Assembly (NCBI RefSeq): GCF_024979315.1
Contig: NZ_JANLCK010000002.1
Location: forward strand, 124,001 to 188,000
Source of the DNA: Herbiconiux oxytropis
GTDB lineage: Bacteria; Actinomycetota; Actinomycetes; Actinomycetales; Microbacteriaceae
DNA length: 64,000 nucleotides
Direction of reading: 5' to 3'
Shown here piece after piece: positions 53,686-62,481 of the stretch. Made by a program: the position numbers and the translations under genes. The number at the start of each line of letters is the position of its first letter. Position 1 is the first letter of the stretch. A model generated the notes under the pieces. It was not told the DNA's origin, made no database searches, and saw nothing but the letters and a program-made list of their open reading frames with translations.

Positions 53686-55284
53686 TCAGGGTGCGGACGG
53701 GCCGGCCGACGCCGGCGACGCGTCGGCCCAGGCGAGCTCCCGGAGCTGGGCCGCCGTGACCGACGAGCGCGGGTACACGACCCCGTCGCAGGAGCCGCCG
53801 CGGAAGACCGCGATGGAGTCGGCGAGCTCCGTGAGCTCCTCCTCCTCGGAGGAGACCACGATCACCGCCACGTTCTTCTCGGCCGCGAGCGTGCGGATGA
53901 TGCCGTAGATCTCGCGCTTGGCCCCGATGTCGACGCCCTTCGTGGGCTCGTCGAGCAGGAGCAGCAGGGGCGCCTGCAGGGTGGCCCGGGCGAACAGCGC
54001 CTTCTGCTGGTTGCCGCCCGAGAGCGACGTGATGGGCGCCGAGACCTGGCCGCGGATGGAGACCTGCGACAGCACGTCGTCGGCCGATCCCTTGAGCGCG
54101 CGCCAGCGCAGCACGCCGCCGCGGATGTACTTGCCGAGCACCGGCAGCACGACGTTCTCGATCGAGGACATCTGCGGCACGAAGCCGTCGAACTTGCGCT
54201 CCTCGCTGAGGAACGCAACGCCCGCCTTGATGGCCTGCGCCGGGCTCTTGGGCCGGAACGGCTTGCCGAGCAGCTTCAGCGACCCCTCGGCGAGCGGGAA
54301 GGCTCCGTAGACGGTGCGGAGGAACCGGGTGCGGCCGGATCCGACGAGACCGTAGATGCCGAGGATCTCGCCGGCGTGCACCGTGAGGTCGACACCGTGG
54401 AGGTTGTTGCCCGAGAGACCGGTGGCCTCGAGCACGGGCGCTCCGAACTCGCGGGCGCGCGCCGCCTCGGAGACGGTCTCGACCGATTCGAGGGAGGTCT
54501 CGCCCAGGCCGTCGCCCACGATCGCGGCGACCGCGGCGGTGTCGACGGGCCCGGATCCGTGGTCGCCCACGATGGCCTCGATCACGGCGGCCCGATCGAC
54601 GTCCTCGACCGAGCCGTCGAGCACGATCCGCCCGCCGGAGAGACCGATGACGTGGTCGGCCACGGCGAAGACCTCGTCGAGCTTGTGGTCGACCAGCAGC
54701 ACGCCGATGCCCTGCTCGTCGACGAGCCGGCGCACGATGCCGAGCAGGTGCTCGACCTGCTGCTCCTCGAGCGCGGTCGTGGGCTCATCGAGCAGGATGT
54801 ACTTGGCCTTCTGGTTGATGGCACGGGCCACCTCCACCATCTGCCGCTGCGCGACCGGCAGCGACGAGATGAGGTCGGTGGCGCGCGCGGTGATGCCGTA
54901 CTCGGCGCAGAGCTCGTCGGCGCGGCGGTTCATCTGGCGGCGGCTGAGCACACCGCCCGAGACCTGCTCCTGGCCGAGGAAGATGTTCTGCGCGACCGTG
55001 AGCTGGTCGACGAGCGAGAGCTCCTGGTAGACGCAGGCGATGCCCGCGGTCGAGGCGTCGCGGGGTCCGGTGAACGACTGGGCCTCTCCGTCGATCCGGA
55101 TCGAGCCGGAGTCCGGCACCTCGGCCCCCGAGAGCGAGCGCAGCAGGGTCGACTTGCCCGCGCCGTTGTGGCCGATCAGGGCCGTGACGCGACCGGGCCG
55201 GATGGCCAGGCTCACGTCGGTGAGGGCGTTCGTGGGGCCGTAGCTCTTCGAGATGCCGTCGACGAGCAGTCCTTCACCGGTCAT
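53686..55284 (-). CDS. Sugar ABC transporter, duplicated ATP-binding protein (second CUT2 operon)
   Basis: Protein of 532 residues with two ABC modules. The first has Walker A GHNGAGKST and Walker B YILLDEPTTALEEQQ. The second has degenerate Walker A GLVGSGRTRF, signature [16 protein letters not shown] and LLLLLDEPTKGVDIG. It is the last gene of a five-gene operon and follows the binding protein after an 84-bp gap that holds a stem-loop. Overall RbsA/XylG-like; the sugar is set by the binding protein. Confidence 0.94.
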   Translation of the reverse strand: MTGEGLLVDGISKSYGPTNALTDVSLAIRPGRVTALIGHNGAGKSTLLRSLSGAEVPDSGSIRIDGEAQSFTGPRDASTAGIACVYQELSLVDQLTVAQNIFLGQEQVSGGVLSRRQMNRRADELCAEYGITARATDLISSLPVAQRQMVEVARAINQKAKYILLDEPTTALEEQQVEHLLGIVRRLVDEQGIGVLLVDHKLDEVFAVADHVIGLSGGRIVLDGSVEDVDRAAVIEAIVGDHGSGPVDTAAVAAIVGDGLGETSLESVETVSEAARAREFGAPVLEATGLSGNNLHGVDLTVHAGEILGIYGLVGSGRTRFLRTVYGAFPLAEGSLKLLGKPFRPKSPAQAIKAGVAFLSEERKFDGFVPQMSSIENVVLPVLGKYIRGGVLRWRALKGSADDVLSQVSIRGQVSAPITSLSGGNQQKALFARATLQAPLLLLLDEPTKGVDIGAKREIYGIIRTLAAEKNVAVIVVSSEEEELTELADSIAVFRGGSCDGVVYPRSSVTAAQLRELAWADASPASAGPSAP

Positions 55285-55323
55285 GGCGTGCTCCCTGCTG
55301 ATTATGTGGAGAAGAAGGGGGGT

Positions 55324-55355
55324 GGACGGCCGGGCCTGCGAAGACCCGGCCGTCC
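55324..55355 (-). terminator. Stem-loop between second sugar-binding protein and ATPase genes
   Basis: GGACGGCCGGG (55324-55334) and CCCGGCCGTCC (55345-55355) form a perfect 11-bp stem with a ten-base loop, 13 bases after the binding-protein stop in the transcribed direction. Like the other two importer operons it lacks a T tract. Confidence 0.7.
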
Positions 55356-55368
55356 GGAGTCCGGAGGC

Positions 55369-56373
55369 TTATCCGAATTCCTTGGCGCCGACCTCCTGGC
55401 CGGACGTGTACAGCTTCAGCGGCTGCAGCACCTCGGCCGGAACGTCTTCGCCACCGAGGTAGGTCTGCACGTTCTCGAGCACGATCCGCGCGTACTCGTA
55501 GGGCTCCTGCGCGGCGCACGCCACGTACTCGCCCTCGAGCGGGGTGTCGGCGGCGCAGAAGCCGTAGACCTTGATCTGGTCCTGCTTGCCTGCCTCCTTG
55601 ATGGCCTGCAGCGCACCGACCACGGCGGGGCCGGTGTCGCCGAAGATGACGTTGACATCCGGGTTGCCCTGCAGCAGCTCACCGGTCACCTGCAGAGACA
55701 CGGCGGGGTCGACGTTGGTGTCGAGGGTCTCGAGCACCGTGGTGTTCGGGTTGGCCATGATGGCCTCGGTGAAGCCCTCGTCGCGCTGGATGGTGGGGAT
55801 CTGCGACGGCTCGCCCAGGATGCCGACGACGAGCGGGGTCTCGGTGCCGAGATCCGCGATGGCCTGCTCACCGAGCTGCTTGCCGCCCTCGGTCTGGTCG
55901 GCGCCGACGTACTGCACGATCGTGGCGCCCTGGTTCTCCAGGCCCTCGGGGTCGATGGTCACGTTGACCGAGAACACCGGGATGTTCGCGGCGTTGGCCG
56001 CCCGCACGCTCGAGACGCCCGTGTCGGAATTCACGGCGTTGAGCGCGATGGCGCAGACACCCTTCTGCACGAACGCGTCGATCTGCGCGAGCTGGTCGCT
56101 CTCGCTGTCGTTGGCGATGGCCACGTCGACCTCGTAGCCGAGCTCCTCGGCGGTGTCCTCGAAACCCTCCTGCATGGCGATGTAGTACGGGTTGATGGTG
56201 TTCGGCAGGGCCACACCGATGGTGGGGTTCTCGTCCGAACAGGATGCGGGCAGGCTGCCTGCCGCGTCGGTGGAGCTGCCGGCTCCGTCGCCGGTGGCGG
56301 CATTGCTGCACGCGGCGAGGGAGAGAGCGAAAACGCCTACGGCAACAGTGCCGAGGACCTTTCTCGTGTTCAT
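55369..56373 (-). CDS. Sugar-binding lipoprotein of the second CUT2 importer
   Basis: Lipoprotein of 334 residues with lipobox LSLAAC (Cys22) and a family 1 (RbsB-like) fold: PTIGVALPNTINPYYIAMQEGFE at the start, IALNAVNSDTGVS, IVQYVGADQTEGGKQLGEQA, and NVIFGDTGPAVVGALQA. Several cysteine-free strands show a normal fold. The ligand is a mono- or pentose sugar or polyol; neighbours (SIS isomerase, xylulokinase-like kinase) suggest a pentose or pentitol. The permease gene lies just upstream. Confidence 0.92.
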   Translation of the reverse strand: MNTRKVLGTVAVGVFALSLAACSNAATGDGAGSSTDAAGSLPASCSDENPTIGVALPNTINPYYIAMQEGFEDTAEELGYEVDVAIANDSESDQLAQIDAFVQKGVCAIALNAVNSDTGVSSVRAANAANIPVFSVNVTIDPEGLENQGATIVQYVGADQTEGGKQLGEQAIADLGTETPLVVGILGEPSQIPTIQRDEGFTEAIMANPNTTVLETLDTNVDPAVSLQVTGELLQGNPDVNVIFGDTGPAVVGALQAIKEAGKQDQIKVYGFCAADTPLEGEYVACAAQEPYEYARIVLENVQTYLGGEDVPAEVLQPLKLYTSGQEVGAKEFG

Positions 56374-56398
56374 GGTTGTTCCTCTCGTTGGTGTGACT

Positions 56399-57466
56399 TC
56401 AGGACTTGCTGGGTGTGGTGGACGGGGGAAGCGAGGGAGTGTCTACCGCGGGTCTCTTGGCGAACACCGGCCGGCCGGCACGCGAGCGGCGCAGGGTGTC
56501 GAACGAGACGCCGACGAGGATGATGACGCCGATCACGAGCGACTGCCAGTAGCTCTGCACGCTCAGCACGTTCATGCCGTTGGAGACCGCAGCGATGAGC
56601 ACCGCGCCGATCATGGCGCCGAGCACCGTGCCCACGCCGCCGAACAGTGAGATGCCGCCGACCACCGCCGCGGCGATGGAGTAGAACAGCTCGTTGCCGG
56701 TTCCGGTGGCGGGGAAGCCGACCATGAGCCGGCTGGTCACGATCATGCCGCCCATGCCGCCGCAGAAGCCGGAGATGGCGTAGACGAGGATGGTGGTCCT
56801 CGCGATGTTGACTCCCGCGAGGCGCGCGGCGTTCTTGTTGCCACCGAGAGCGTAGACGTGCACGCCCTGGCGGGTCATCCGGAGCCACAGCCCGGCGATG
56901 ACCGCGGCCACGAGCAGCAGGAGCACGGGCAGCGGCACGCCGGCGATCCGGCCTTGGCCGATCCAGGAGAAGCCGATGTCGCGCACCTGGATGGAGTTCG
57001 CTCCCGTGATGATGAGCGGGATCGCGAGCGCCACGCCCTGGGTGGAGAAGGTCGCGATGAACGGGGGGATCCGCACGTAGTGGATGAGCAGCCCGTTCAG
57101 CACGCCGAGCGAGGTCGCGGCGATGAGCGCGATGAGCATGGCGGCCGGCCATGGCACGCCCGCCTGCATCACGAGCGCCACGAGCACGCCCGACATGGCG
57201 ATGTTGGCGCCCGTGGAGAGGTCGATGCCTCCCGTGAGCAGCACGAAGGTCTGGCCGAGGGCGAGGAAGCCGATGACCGTGCCGTTGACCAGCAGCGTGA
57301 AGCCGTTGTCGATGGTGCGGAAGTTCGGCGACAGGATGCTGAACACGAGCAGCACCGCCACCAGGACGATGAAGATGCCCGTCTCGTCGGGCAGTCTGCG
57401 CTTCTTCACGTGAACCTCGCTGTTCTTGCTGGTCGGTGGCTTGCGGGCGGTGGTGGTGTCAGTCAT
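56399..57466 (-). CDS. Sugar ABC transporter permease (second CUT2 importer)
   Basis: Membrane protein of 355 residues, BPD_transp_2 family, about nine helices. Typical blocks are TGGIDLSTGANIAMSGV near residue 80, GVHVYALGGNKNAARLAGV near 220 and ISLFGGVGTVLGAMIGAV. The ATG at 57466 overlaps the kinase gene end by eight bases. The N-terminal 30 residues are polar and Lys-rich. The C-terminal tail is extended by about 25 polar residues. Confidence 0.93.
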   Translation of the reverse strand: MTDTTTARKPPTSKNSEVHVKKRRLPDETGIFIVLVAVLLVFSILSPNFRTIDNGFTLLVNGTVIGFLALGQTFVLLTGGIDLSTGANIAMSGVLVALVMQAGVPWPAAMLIALIAATSLGVLNGLLIHYVRIPPFIATFSTQGVALAIPLIITGANSIQVRDIGFSWIGQGRIAGVPLPVLLLLVAAVIAGLWLRMTRQGVHVYALGGNKNAARLAGVNIARTTILVYAISGFCGGMGGMIVTSRLMVGFPATGTGNELFYSIAAAVVGGISLFGGVGTVLGAMIGAVLIAAVSNGMNVLSVQSYWQSLVIGVIILVGVSFDTLRRSRAGRPVFAKRPAVDTPSLPPSTTPSKS

Positions 57467-58961
57467 GGAACGCTCCGTCGAGGCCGGCCCAGTCGGCGGC
57501 CCTCGTGTAGGTGTCGCGGATGCGGGTGTAGTCATGGCCGCCGGGCTCGGCGACCACACGGGAGGCCGGAGCCCACTCGTCGCGCAGCGTGCGGATGTCG
57601 GCGCCGCGGAGCACCGCGGCCGCCTGGGCCGCCGCTCCCCCGGCCACCGCGTCGACGGCGTCGGTGATCTCGACGGGCCGGCCCGTGACATCCGCGATCA
57701 CCTGGCGGTAGGCGGCCGAACCGGATCCGCCCCCGGTCACGAGGAGGCGGCCGCCGAGGGCGAGCCCGGTCTCCTGCATGCGGCGCTGGCCGCGCTCCAT
57801 GCCGAGCACGACGCCCTCGAAGGCGGCGAGCGCGAGATCCTCGCGACTCGTCTCGCTGCTGAGGCCGGCGAGGAGGCCGCGGGAGTGCGGGCGGTTGGGG
57901 GTGCGCTCACCGTCGAGGTAGGCCACGAGGAGCGGCCGGTCGGCCTCGCGCGGCGCGGCGAGGGCGAGACGCTCGAGCTCGCCGTGGTCGGCGCCGAGCA
58001 GGCGAGCGACCGTGTCGGTGACCTTCGCGGCGTTGAGGGTGCAGATGAGGGGGAGGTAGGCCCCCGTGGCATCCGCGACCGCGTTGACGATGCCGGAGTG
58101 GTCGAACACGGGGAACTCGCTCGTGGTGAACACGACGCCGGAGGTGCCGAGCACGTAGGCGAGCTCACCCGGGGCGATGCCGAGGCCGACCGCGCTCGCG
58201 TGCTGGTCGCCCGCGCCCGCACCGACCACCGCATCCGCCCGCACGCCGAGCTCGGCCGCTGTGGCGGCGGGCACGGTGCCGGCCTGCTCGGAGGGGCCGA
58301 GCACCTCGGGCAGCATGTCGGCCCAGGCCTTCTGGGCATCGACGAGCTCGAGCACCTCGGTGAGGTAGCGGCCCTCGGGCGCGCTGTAGTACCCGGTGCC
58401 GCTCGCGTCGGAGCGGTCGGTCACGGTGCGTTCGCTCCGGAGGCTGGCACCCGGGGTGCCCCCGGTGAGGCGCCAGGTGAGGTAGTCGTGCGGCAGCAGC
58501 ACACCGGCCAACCGGGTGAAATGCTCGGGCTCGCGGGCCTTCAGCCAGGCGAGCTTGCCGATCGTGAAGGAGGGCGGCGGCAGGGTTCCGATGCGGTCGG
58601 TCCAGGCATCGCCGCCGATGCGCTCGGTGAGGGCGGCGATCTCGGCCGACGCCGTGGTGTCGTTCCAGAGCTTGGCGGGGCGGATGACGCGGCCCTCGGC
58701 ATCCAGCGGCACGAGGCCGTGGCACTGGGCGGCGACGCTCACGGCCACGATGTCGTCCGCAGCGATTCCGGCGTTCTCGCGGGCGCGACCGAAGGCGAGC
58801 ACCGTGGCGGCCCACCACTCGGCGGGATCCTGCTCGCTCACGGGCGGGAACGTCGGCGTGTGCGGCGCCCTGCCCGAGCCCAGGGTGGCTCCGGTGTCGG
58901 CGTCGCGCAGCACGACGGTGGTGGACTGGGTCGAGGAGTCGACCCCGGCGACGACGGGCAC
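57459..58961 (-). CDS. xylB: FGGY-family carbohydrate kinase, xylulokinase-like
   Basis: Kinase of 500 residues with the FGGY fold: N-terminal phosphate loop VAGVDSSTQSTTVVL, AAQCHGLVPLDAEGR, PAKLWNDTTA, catalytic region GAGDQHASAVGLGI with the likely catalytic Asp, and the C-terminal ATP site TGGGSGSAAYRQVIADV. It resembles D-xylulokinase most closely, but the operon contains a SIS isomerase and a regulator of the SorC type, so a different pentulose or pentitol is possible. It is the only FGGY kinase in the window and could also serve the xylA locus. Start GTG at 58961. Confidence 0.85.
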   Translation of the reverse strand: MPVVAGVDSSTQSTTVVLRDADTGATLGSGRAPHTPTFPPVSEQDPAEWWAATVLAFGRARENAGIAADDIVAVSVAAQCHGLVPLDAEGRVIRPAKLWNDTTASAEIAALTERIGGDAWTDRIGTLPPPSFTIGKLAWLKAREPEHFTRLAGVLLPHDYLTWRLTGGTPGASLRSERTVTDRSDASGTGYYSAPEGRYLTEVLELVDAQKAWADMLPEVLGPSEQAGTVPAATAAELGVRADAVVGAGAGDQHASAVGLGIAPGELAYVLGTSGVVFTTSEFPVFDHSGIVNAVADATGAYLPLICTLNAAKVTDTVARLLGADHGELERLALAAPREADRPLLVAYLDGERTPNRPHSRGLLAGLSSETSREDLALAAFEGVVLGMERGQRRMQETGLALGGRLLVTGGGSGSAAYRQVIADVTGRPVEITDAVDAVAGGAAAQAAAVLRGADIRTLRDEWAPASRVVAEPGGHDYTRIRDTYTRAADWAGLDGAFHD

Positions 58962-58963
58962 GG

Positions 58964-59620
58964 TCAGCCCCGTTCGTCGACGTGGGCGGGGATGGTGAGG
59001 CCCTCGAGCTGCTCGGGCAGGTTCGCCAGAAGGCCCACGGCCCCACCCGGGTGGGTGAAGTGCACGCGCTCCCAGCTCACCGCACGCGCTCGCATGAGCA
59101 CCACGGCGAGCGCATCGAGCCACGTGCTGTGCGCGAGCGTCGAGCCCATCGCGAGCAGGTTGCCGGGGTCGGCCGACGGGAAGTTGCGGAGCTCGACCGT
59201 GATGTCGGCGAGCTGCCCGAGCGGTGACCGGCCGTTGGCCGTGATGGCTACCACGGTGGTGCCGACACTCTGCACGCGGGCCGCGAGGTCGTTGAGCTCG
59301 GAGGACGAGCCGCCCTTCGAGAGCGCGATCATGACATCGTCGGCCTCGACGGCGCCCATGGAGCCGTGCAGGCCGTCACCCGGGTTGAGGAAGAACGCGG
59401 GCGTGCCGGAGACCGAGAAGAGGTGGGCCGATCGGCGGGCGATGAAGCCGCTCGTGCCGGAGCCCGTCATGACGACCTTGCCGGTCATCGCCTGCAGCAG
59501 GGAGGCGACGCGCACGAAGCGCTCGTCGATCTGGTCGAGCACGTCGAGAAGGGCCTCGGCCTCGAGCCGGACCTGCTGACGGCCTGCCTCGATGACGGCG
59601 GATTCTGGGGTGTCGTTCAT
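58964..59620 (-). CDS. SIS-domain sugar-phosphate isomerase
   Basis: Protein of 218 residues with one SIS domain: VVMTGSGTSGFIARRSAHLFSV, the glycine/serine loop IALSKGGSSSELNDLA and TVVAITANGRSPLGQLAD. The size and the C-terminal His-containing HSTWLDALAVVLM resemble arabinose-5-phosphate isomerase (KpsF, without CBS domains) and 6-phospho-3-hexuloisomerase. With the kinase and ribulose-phosphate epimerase nearby, interconversion of a pentose phosphate with ribulose 5-phosphate is a fitting role (inference). ATG at 59620 with AGGACAT upstream is chosen over an in-frame ATG 69 bases earlier. Confidence 0.85.
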   Translation of the reverse strand: MNDTPESAVIEAGRQQVRLEAEALLDVLDQIDERFVRVASLLQAMTGKVVMTGSGTSGFIARRSAHLFSVSGTPAFFLNPGDGLHGSMGAVEADDVMIALSKGGSSSELNDLAARVQSVGTTVVAITANGRSPLGQLADITVELRNFPSADPGNLLAMGSTLAHSTWLDALAVVLMRARAVSWERVHFTHPGGAVGLLANLPEQLEGLTIPAHVDERG

Positions 59621-59659
59621 GTCCGGATGTCCTTCTCGCACGGCGGTGTACCTGGCATC

Positions 59660-59689
59660 AGTATGAGCACGCGTTTGCACGTCTGTCAA
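59660..59689 (-). promoter_or_regulatory. Promoter of the second sugar operon
   Basis: On the minus strand consensus TTGACA (59689-59684), 18 bp, CATACT (59665-59660). It drives the SIS gene 40 bp downstream. Confidence 0.55.
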
Positions 59690-59720
59690 ACAGGCCGCTC
59701 AAATGAGCGGGTTACAGACG
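59681..59720. promoter_or_regulatory. Nested dyads: probable SorC-type operator
   Basis: CCGCTCA (59695-59701) and TGAGCGG (59704-59710) form a dyad with a two-base centre. It is flanked by an outer inverted repeat, GTCTGT (59681-59686) and ACAGAC (59714-59719). The dyads lie between the divergent SIS and SorC-type genes and overlap the -35 of the sugar operon, which fits control by the adjacent regulator. Confidence 0.6.
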
Positions 59721-59736
59721 GTGATTCGCGCATATC

Positions 59737-60687
59737 ATGAGGGCTGTGTCTCCCCCGTTGAGTCCTGGCGCCGCGATCCTCGCCGCGACCGTCGCGCGCC
59801 GTTTCTACATCGACGGCAGCACGAAGTCCGAGATCGCCGACGAGATGGGGCTCTCCCGCTTCAAGGTGGCGCGGCTGCTCGAGCAGAGCGTGCGCGAGGG
59901 CATCGTGAGGTTCGAGATCGCGACGCCGGACTCGTTCAACTCCGAGCTCTCCGAGATCGTGCGCAAGCGCTTCGGCCTCCGGCGCGTGGTGGTGATCGAC
60001 GTGCCCGACGAGGAGCGCACGCCCGCCGGCATCCGGCAGGCCGTGGGCCGGGGCGCCGCCGCGGTGCTGAGCGACCTCGTCTCCGAGACCGACGTGCTCG
60101 GCATCGGCTGGGGCCGCACGCTCAGTGCCATGTCGCTCGAGCTCACCGAGATCGCCCGCTGCCTCGTGGTGCAGATGGGCGGCATGGTGGGCTCGGTGGC
60201 CGAGAACTCGCTCGAGCTCGTGCGCAAGATCAGCGAGGTGGGCGGTGGGCAGGCGTATCCGCTCTTCGTTCCCCTCGTGGTGCAGGATGCGCTGACCGCG
60301 AGGAGCCTCGCGGGTCAGCCGGGCGTCGCGGCCGCCATGAAGCTCTTCGACTCGATCACGGTCGCGGCGGTGGCGGTCGGCAGCTGGGATCCGCCGGACT
60401 CGCAGATGATGGCGAGCCTGCCGGTGGAGGAGCGCGAGGCGCTCGTGGGCAAGGGCGTGGCGGCCGAGGTGCTCGCCACGCTCATCAAGCACGACGGCAC
60501 GGTGCTGCCGGACCTCCAGGACCGGGCCATGGCCACGGGCATCGACGTGCTGCGGGGCATTCCGGAGCTCGTGCTCATCGCGGGCGGCGAGTCGAAGGCC
60601 GAGGCCGTGCACGCCGTCATCAACGCGGGGCTCGGCACCACCCTCGTGACCGACAACTCGCTCGCGGAGCTGCTCCGCACGATGTAG
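59737..60687 (+). CDS. SorC/DeoR-type sugar-responsive regulator
   Basis: Protein of 316 residues with an N-terminal helix-turn-helix (ARRFYIDGSTKSEIADEMGLSRFKVARLLEQ in two parts) and a SorC sugar-phosphate-binding domain (LGIGWGRTLSAMSLEL, LVVQMGGMVGS, GTTLVTDNSLAELLR). Members sense a phosphorylated sugar and control the neighbouring catabolic operon, here divergent. The start may be ATG at 59737 or GTG at 59746; TATCAT at 59733 would put transcription at the GTG, giving a leaderless message. Confidence 0.9.
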   Translation: MRAVSPPLSPGAAILAATVARRFYIDGSTKSEIADEMGLSRFKVARLLEQSVREGIVRFEIATPDSFNSELSEIVRKRFGLRRVVVIDVPDEERTPAGIRQAVGRGAAAVLSDLVSETDVLGIGWGRTLSAMSLELTEIARCLVVQMGGMVGSVAENSLELVRKISEVGGGQAYPLFVPLVVQDALTARSLAGQPGVAAAMKLFDSITVAAVAVGSWDPPDSQMMASLPVEEREALVGKGVAAEVLATLIKHDGTVLPDLQDRAMATGIDVLRGIPELVLIAGGESKAEAVHAVINAGLGTTLVTDNSLAELLRTM

Positions 60688-60711
60688 CCGCGCGCGTCGC
60701 CGGCAGTACAG

Positions 60712-61380
60712 CTAGTGCGCGTGGGTGTGGGCGTCCGCGGTCTCGCGGAGGAGCTCGATCTGGGCGGCGGCGTTCTCGGCGCCGAACACGCTCGAGCCCG
60801 CCACGAACGTGTCGGCCCCGTGCTCGGCCGCGGTCGCGATCGTCGTCGCGTCGATGCCGCCGTCGACCTGCAGGCGGAGCTCCAGTCCTTCGGCGTCGAC
60901 CCGCTCGCGCAGGGCCCGGAGCTTGGGCATGGTCTCTGGCATGAACGCCTGGCCGCCGAAGCCGGGCTCCACGGTCATCACGAGCACCATGTCGAACTCG
61001 CCGAGGATCTCGAGGTAGGGCTCGATGGCCGTGCCCGGCTTGAGGGCGAGAGCCGGCCGGGCGCCGGCGGCGCGGATGTCACGGGCCACGGCGGCGGGGT
61101 CGTCGGTCGCCTCGGCGTGGAAGGTGACACTCGCGGCACCGGCCTCGGCGTAGCCGGGAGCCCAGCGCCCCGGATCGCTGATCATGAGGTGCACATCGAG
61201 CGGCAGCGGCGAGCTCGCGGTGATGGTCTCGAAGATCGGCATGCCGAACGAGAGGTTCGGCACGAAGTGGTAGTCCATCACGTCGAAGTGGATCAGATCG
61301 GCGGTGCGGATGCGCTCGAGCTCAGCGCCCAGTCGGGCGAAGTCGGCGGCGAGGATGCTGGGGTGGATTCGTGCGCTCAC
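60712..61380 (-). CDS. rpe: Ribulose-phosphate 3-epimerase
   Basis: Cytoplasmic TIM-barrel enzyme of 222 residues that interconverts ribulose 5-phosphate and xylulose 5-phosphate. Motifs: IHPSILAADFARLG, the metal His in LIHFDVMDYHFVPNLSFG, PLDVHLMISDP, VLVMTVEPGFGGQAF and the phosphate-site DGGIDATT and VAGSSVFGAEN. It converges on the SorC gene with a 24-bp gap, near the pentose operon, although this enzyme also serves the general pentose phosphate pathway. Start GTG at 61380. The 148 bp upstream (61381-61528) hold no gene I can support. Confidence 0.96.
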   Translation of the reverse strand: MSARIHPSILAADFARLGAELERIRTADLIHFDVMDYHFVPNLSFGMPIFETITASSPLPLDVHLMISDPGRWAPGYAEAGAASVTFHAEATDDPAAVARDIRAAGARPALALKPGTAIEPYLEILGEFDMVLVMTVEPGFGGQAFMPETMPKLRALRERVDAEGLELRLQVDGGIDATTIATAAEHGADTFVAGSSVFGAENAAAQIELLRETADAHTHAH

Positions 61381-61528
61381 GGGTTCGACCCTATTCGCAT
61401 CATCGCACCGGCACGCGACGGGCCGTCGTGACCTGCCCTGCGAGGCGGAGGTCGTGGACCAGGTCGGCGACCCGGGCCGCGCCGGGGATCCCCGGTTCTC
61501 CCCCGCGGAGTGCTCCCTCGGGTCGGCG

Positions 61529-61987
61529 TTACTCCGAGCTCAGCTTCTTCTGCTCCTTGGTGCTGGCGAGCTCGATCTTCCGGGGAGCGGGCAGCTCCTT
61601 GAAGGGCACGACGACCTTCAGCACGCCGTCGTCGAAGCTCGCGGTCACCCCCTCCTCATCGGCCTGCTCCGGCAGGGCGATGCGGCGGTAGAAGCTCGTG
61701 GCGCTCTCCCGGACGACGTACTTCTTCTGGTGCTTGCCCTTCTCCTCCTTCTCATGTCTCTCGGCCTGGATGACCAGAGCGCCCTGATCGACGTCGACGC
61801 TCACATCCTCTTCGGAGAAGTGGGGTAGATGGGCCTCGACCGTCAGCTGGCGGTCGCCCTCGGTGTAGATGTCTGTGGTGGGAAGCGCAGCCCGCCTGGT
61901 GACGCCGAAGACGCCGTCGGAGAGGAACTGCTGCTGCAGGGCCGTCAGCTCTGCGAGCGGATCGAACCTGACCAGATTTCGTGCCAT
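61529..61987 (-). CDS. Small heat shock protein, Hsp20 family
   Basis: Protein of 152 residues with the alpha-crystallin domain (about 45-140): a lead-in MARNLVRFDPLAELTALQQQF, TVEAHLPHFSEEDVSVDVDQGALVIQAERH split over residues 50-80, FYRRIALPEQ, and the domain-closing GVLKVVVPFKE. Such proteins hold unfolded clients in large oligomers without ATP. An AAGGAGAT ribosome site precedes the ATG. No HAIR or CIRCE operator was recognised in the 116-bp upstream gap. Confidence 0.95.
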   Translation of the reverse strand: MARNLVRFDPLAELTALQQQFLSDGVFGVTRRAALPTTDIYTEGDRQLTVEAHLPHFSEEDVSVDVDQGALVIQAERHEKEEKGKHQKKYVVRESATSFYRRIALPEQADEEGVTASFDDGVLKVVVPFKELPAPRKIELASTKEQKKLSSE

Positions 61988-62103
61988 GGGGTATCTCCTT
62001 CTTTGGGTGATCGGTGATGGTGTGTTCACGGTAGAAGCGTCCGCGGCGGGCCGACAGAGGCCTTGGTCCCCCCTCACGAAGTCGAGTGCCCGATCACGTC
62101 GCC

Positions 62104-62481
62104 CTAGGCGGATGCGAGGGCGCGGCCCTTGAGCAAGGCGAACTCGTCGACCGTGATCGCACCGTCGTCCAGCAACGCCTTGGCCTTCTCGATCTCGTCC
62201 ACCGGTGTCCGTGGGTGGTCCTCCTCCCCGTCGAACGTCTGCCGGAGCTGGGACGCGGCTCGAGCCGCCCGTTCCTGCATCGCGGGCCCGCGCACGACCA
62301 GGTAGACCAACGCGGTGAGGAAGGGCACGAACACCAGTGCGACGATCCAGAGAGCTTTCCACCACCCGTTGAGGTCATGATCCTGGAAGAGGTCGGCCAC
62401 GACCGCGATGAGAGCCAGCAGGTAGGCAGCGAAAGCGAAGACCCAGAACAACGACCAGATGAGGTCCCACAGGTGGATCAC
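62104..62481 (-). CDS. PLDc_N/SHOCT membrane protein
   Basis: Protein of 125 residues. Two transmembrane helices (about 6-28 and 40-62) belong to the phospholipase D nuclease N-terminal module (NGWWKALWIVALVFVPFLTALVYLVVRG in parts), followed by a C-terminal SHOCT motif (EIEKAKALLDDGAITVDEFALLKGRAL). Function unknown; common near stress genes. GTG at 62481 is preferred because GAAGGGA lies at a proper distance; ATG at 62502 would add seven residues. Confidence 0.85.
   Translation of the reverse strand: MIHLWDLIWSLFWVFAFAAYLLALIAVVADLFQDHDLNGWWKALWIVALVFVPFLTALVYLVVRGPAMQERAARAASQLRQTFDGEEDHPRTPVDEIEKAKALLDDGAITVDEFALLKGRALASA

Noticed and set aside
53605-56523. Open frame of 972 codons opposite the second sugar operon
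   Set aside because: Antisense of ATPase and binding-protein genes; no domain or signal.
61381-61528. Possible gene remnant between rpe and Hsp20
   Set aside because: Both strands were read; no recognisable protein segment, start or ribosome site.
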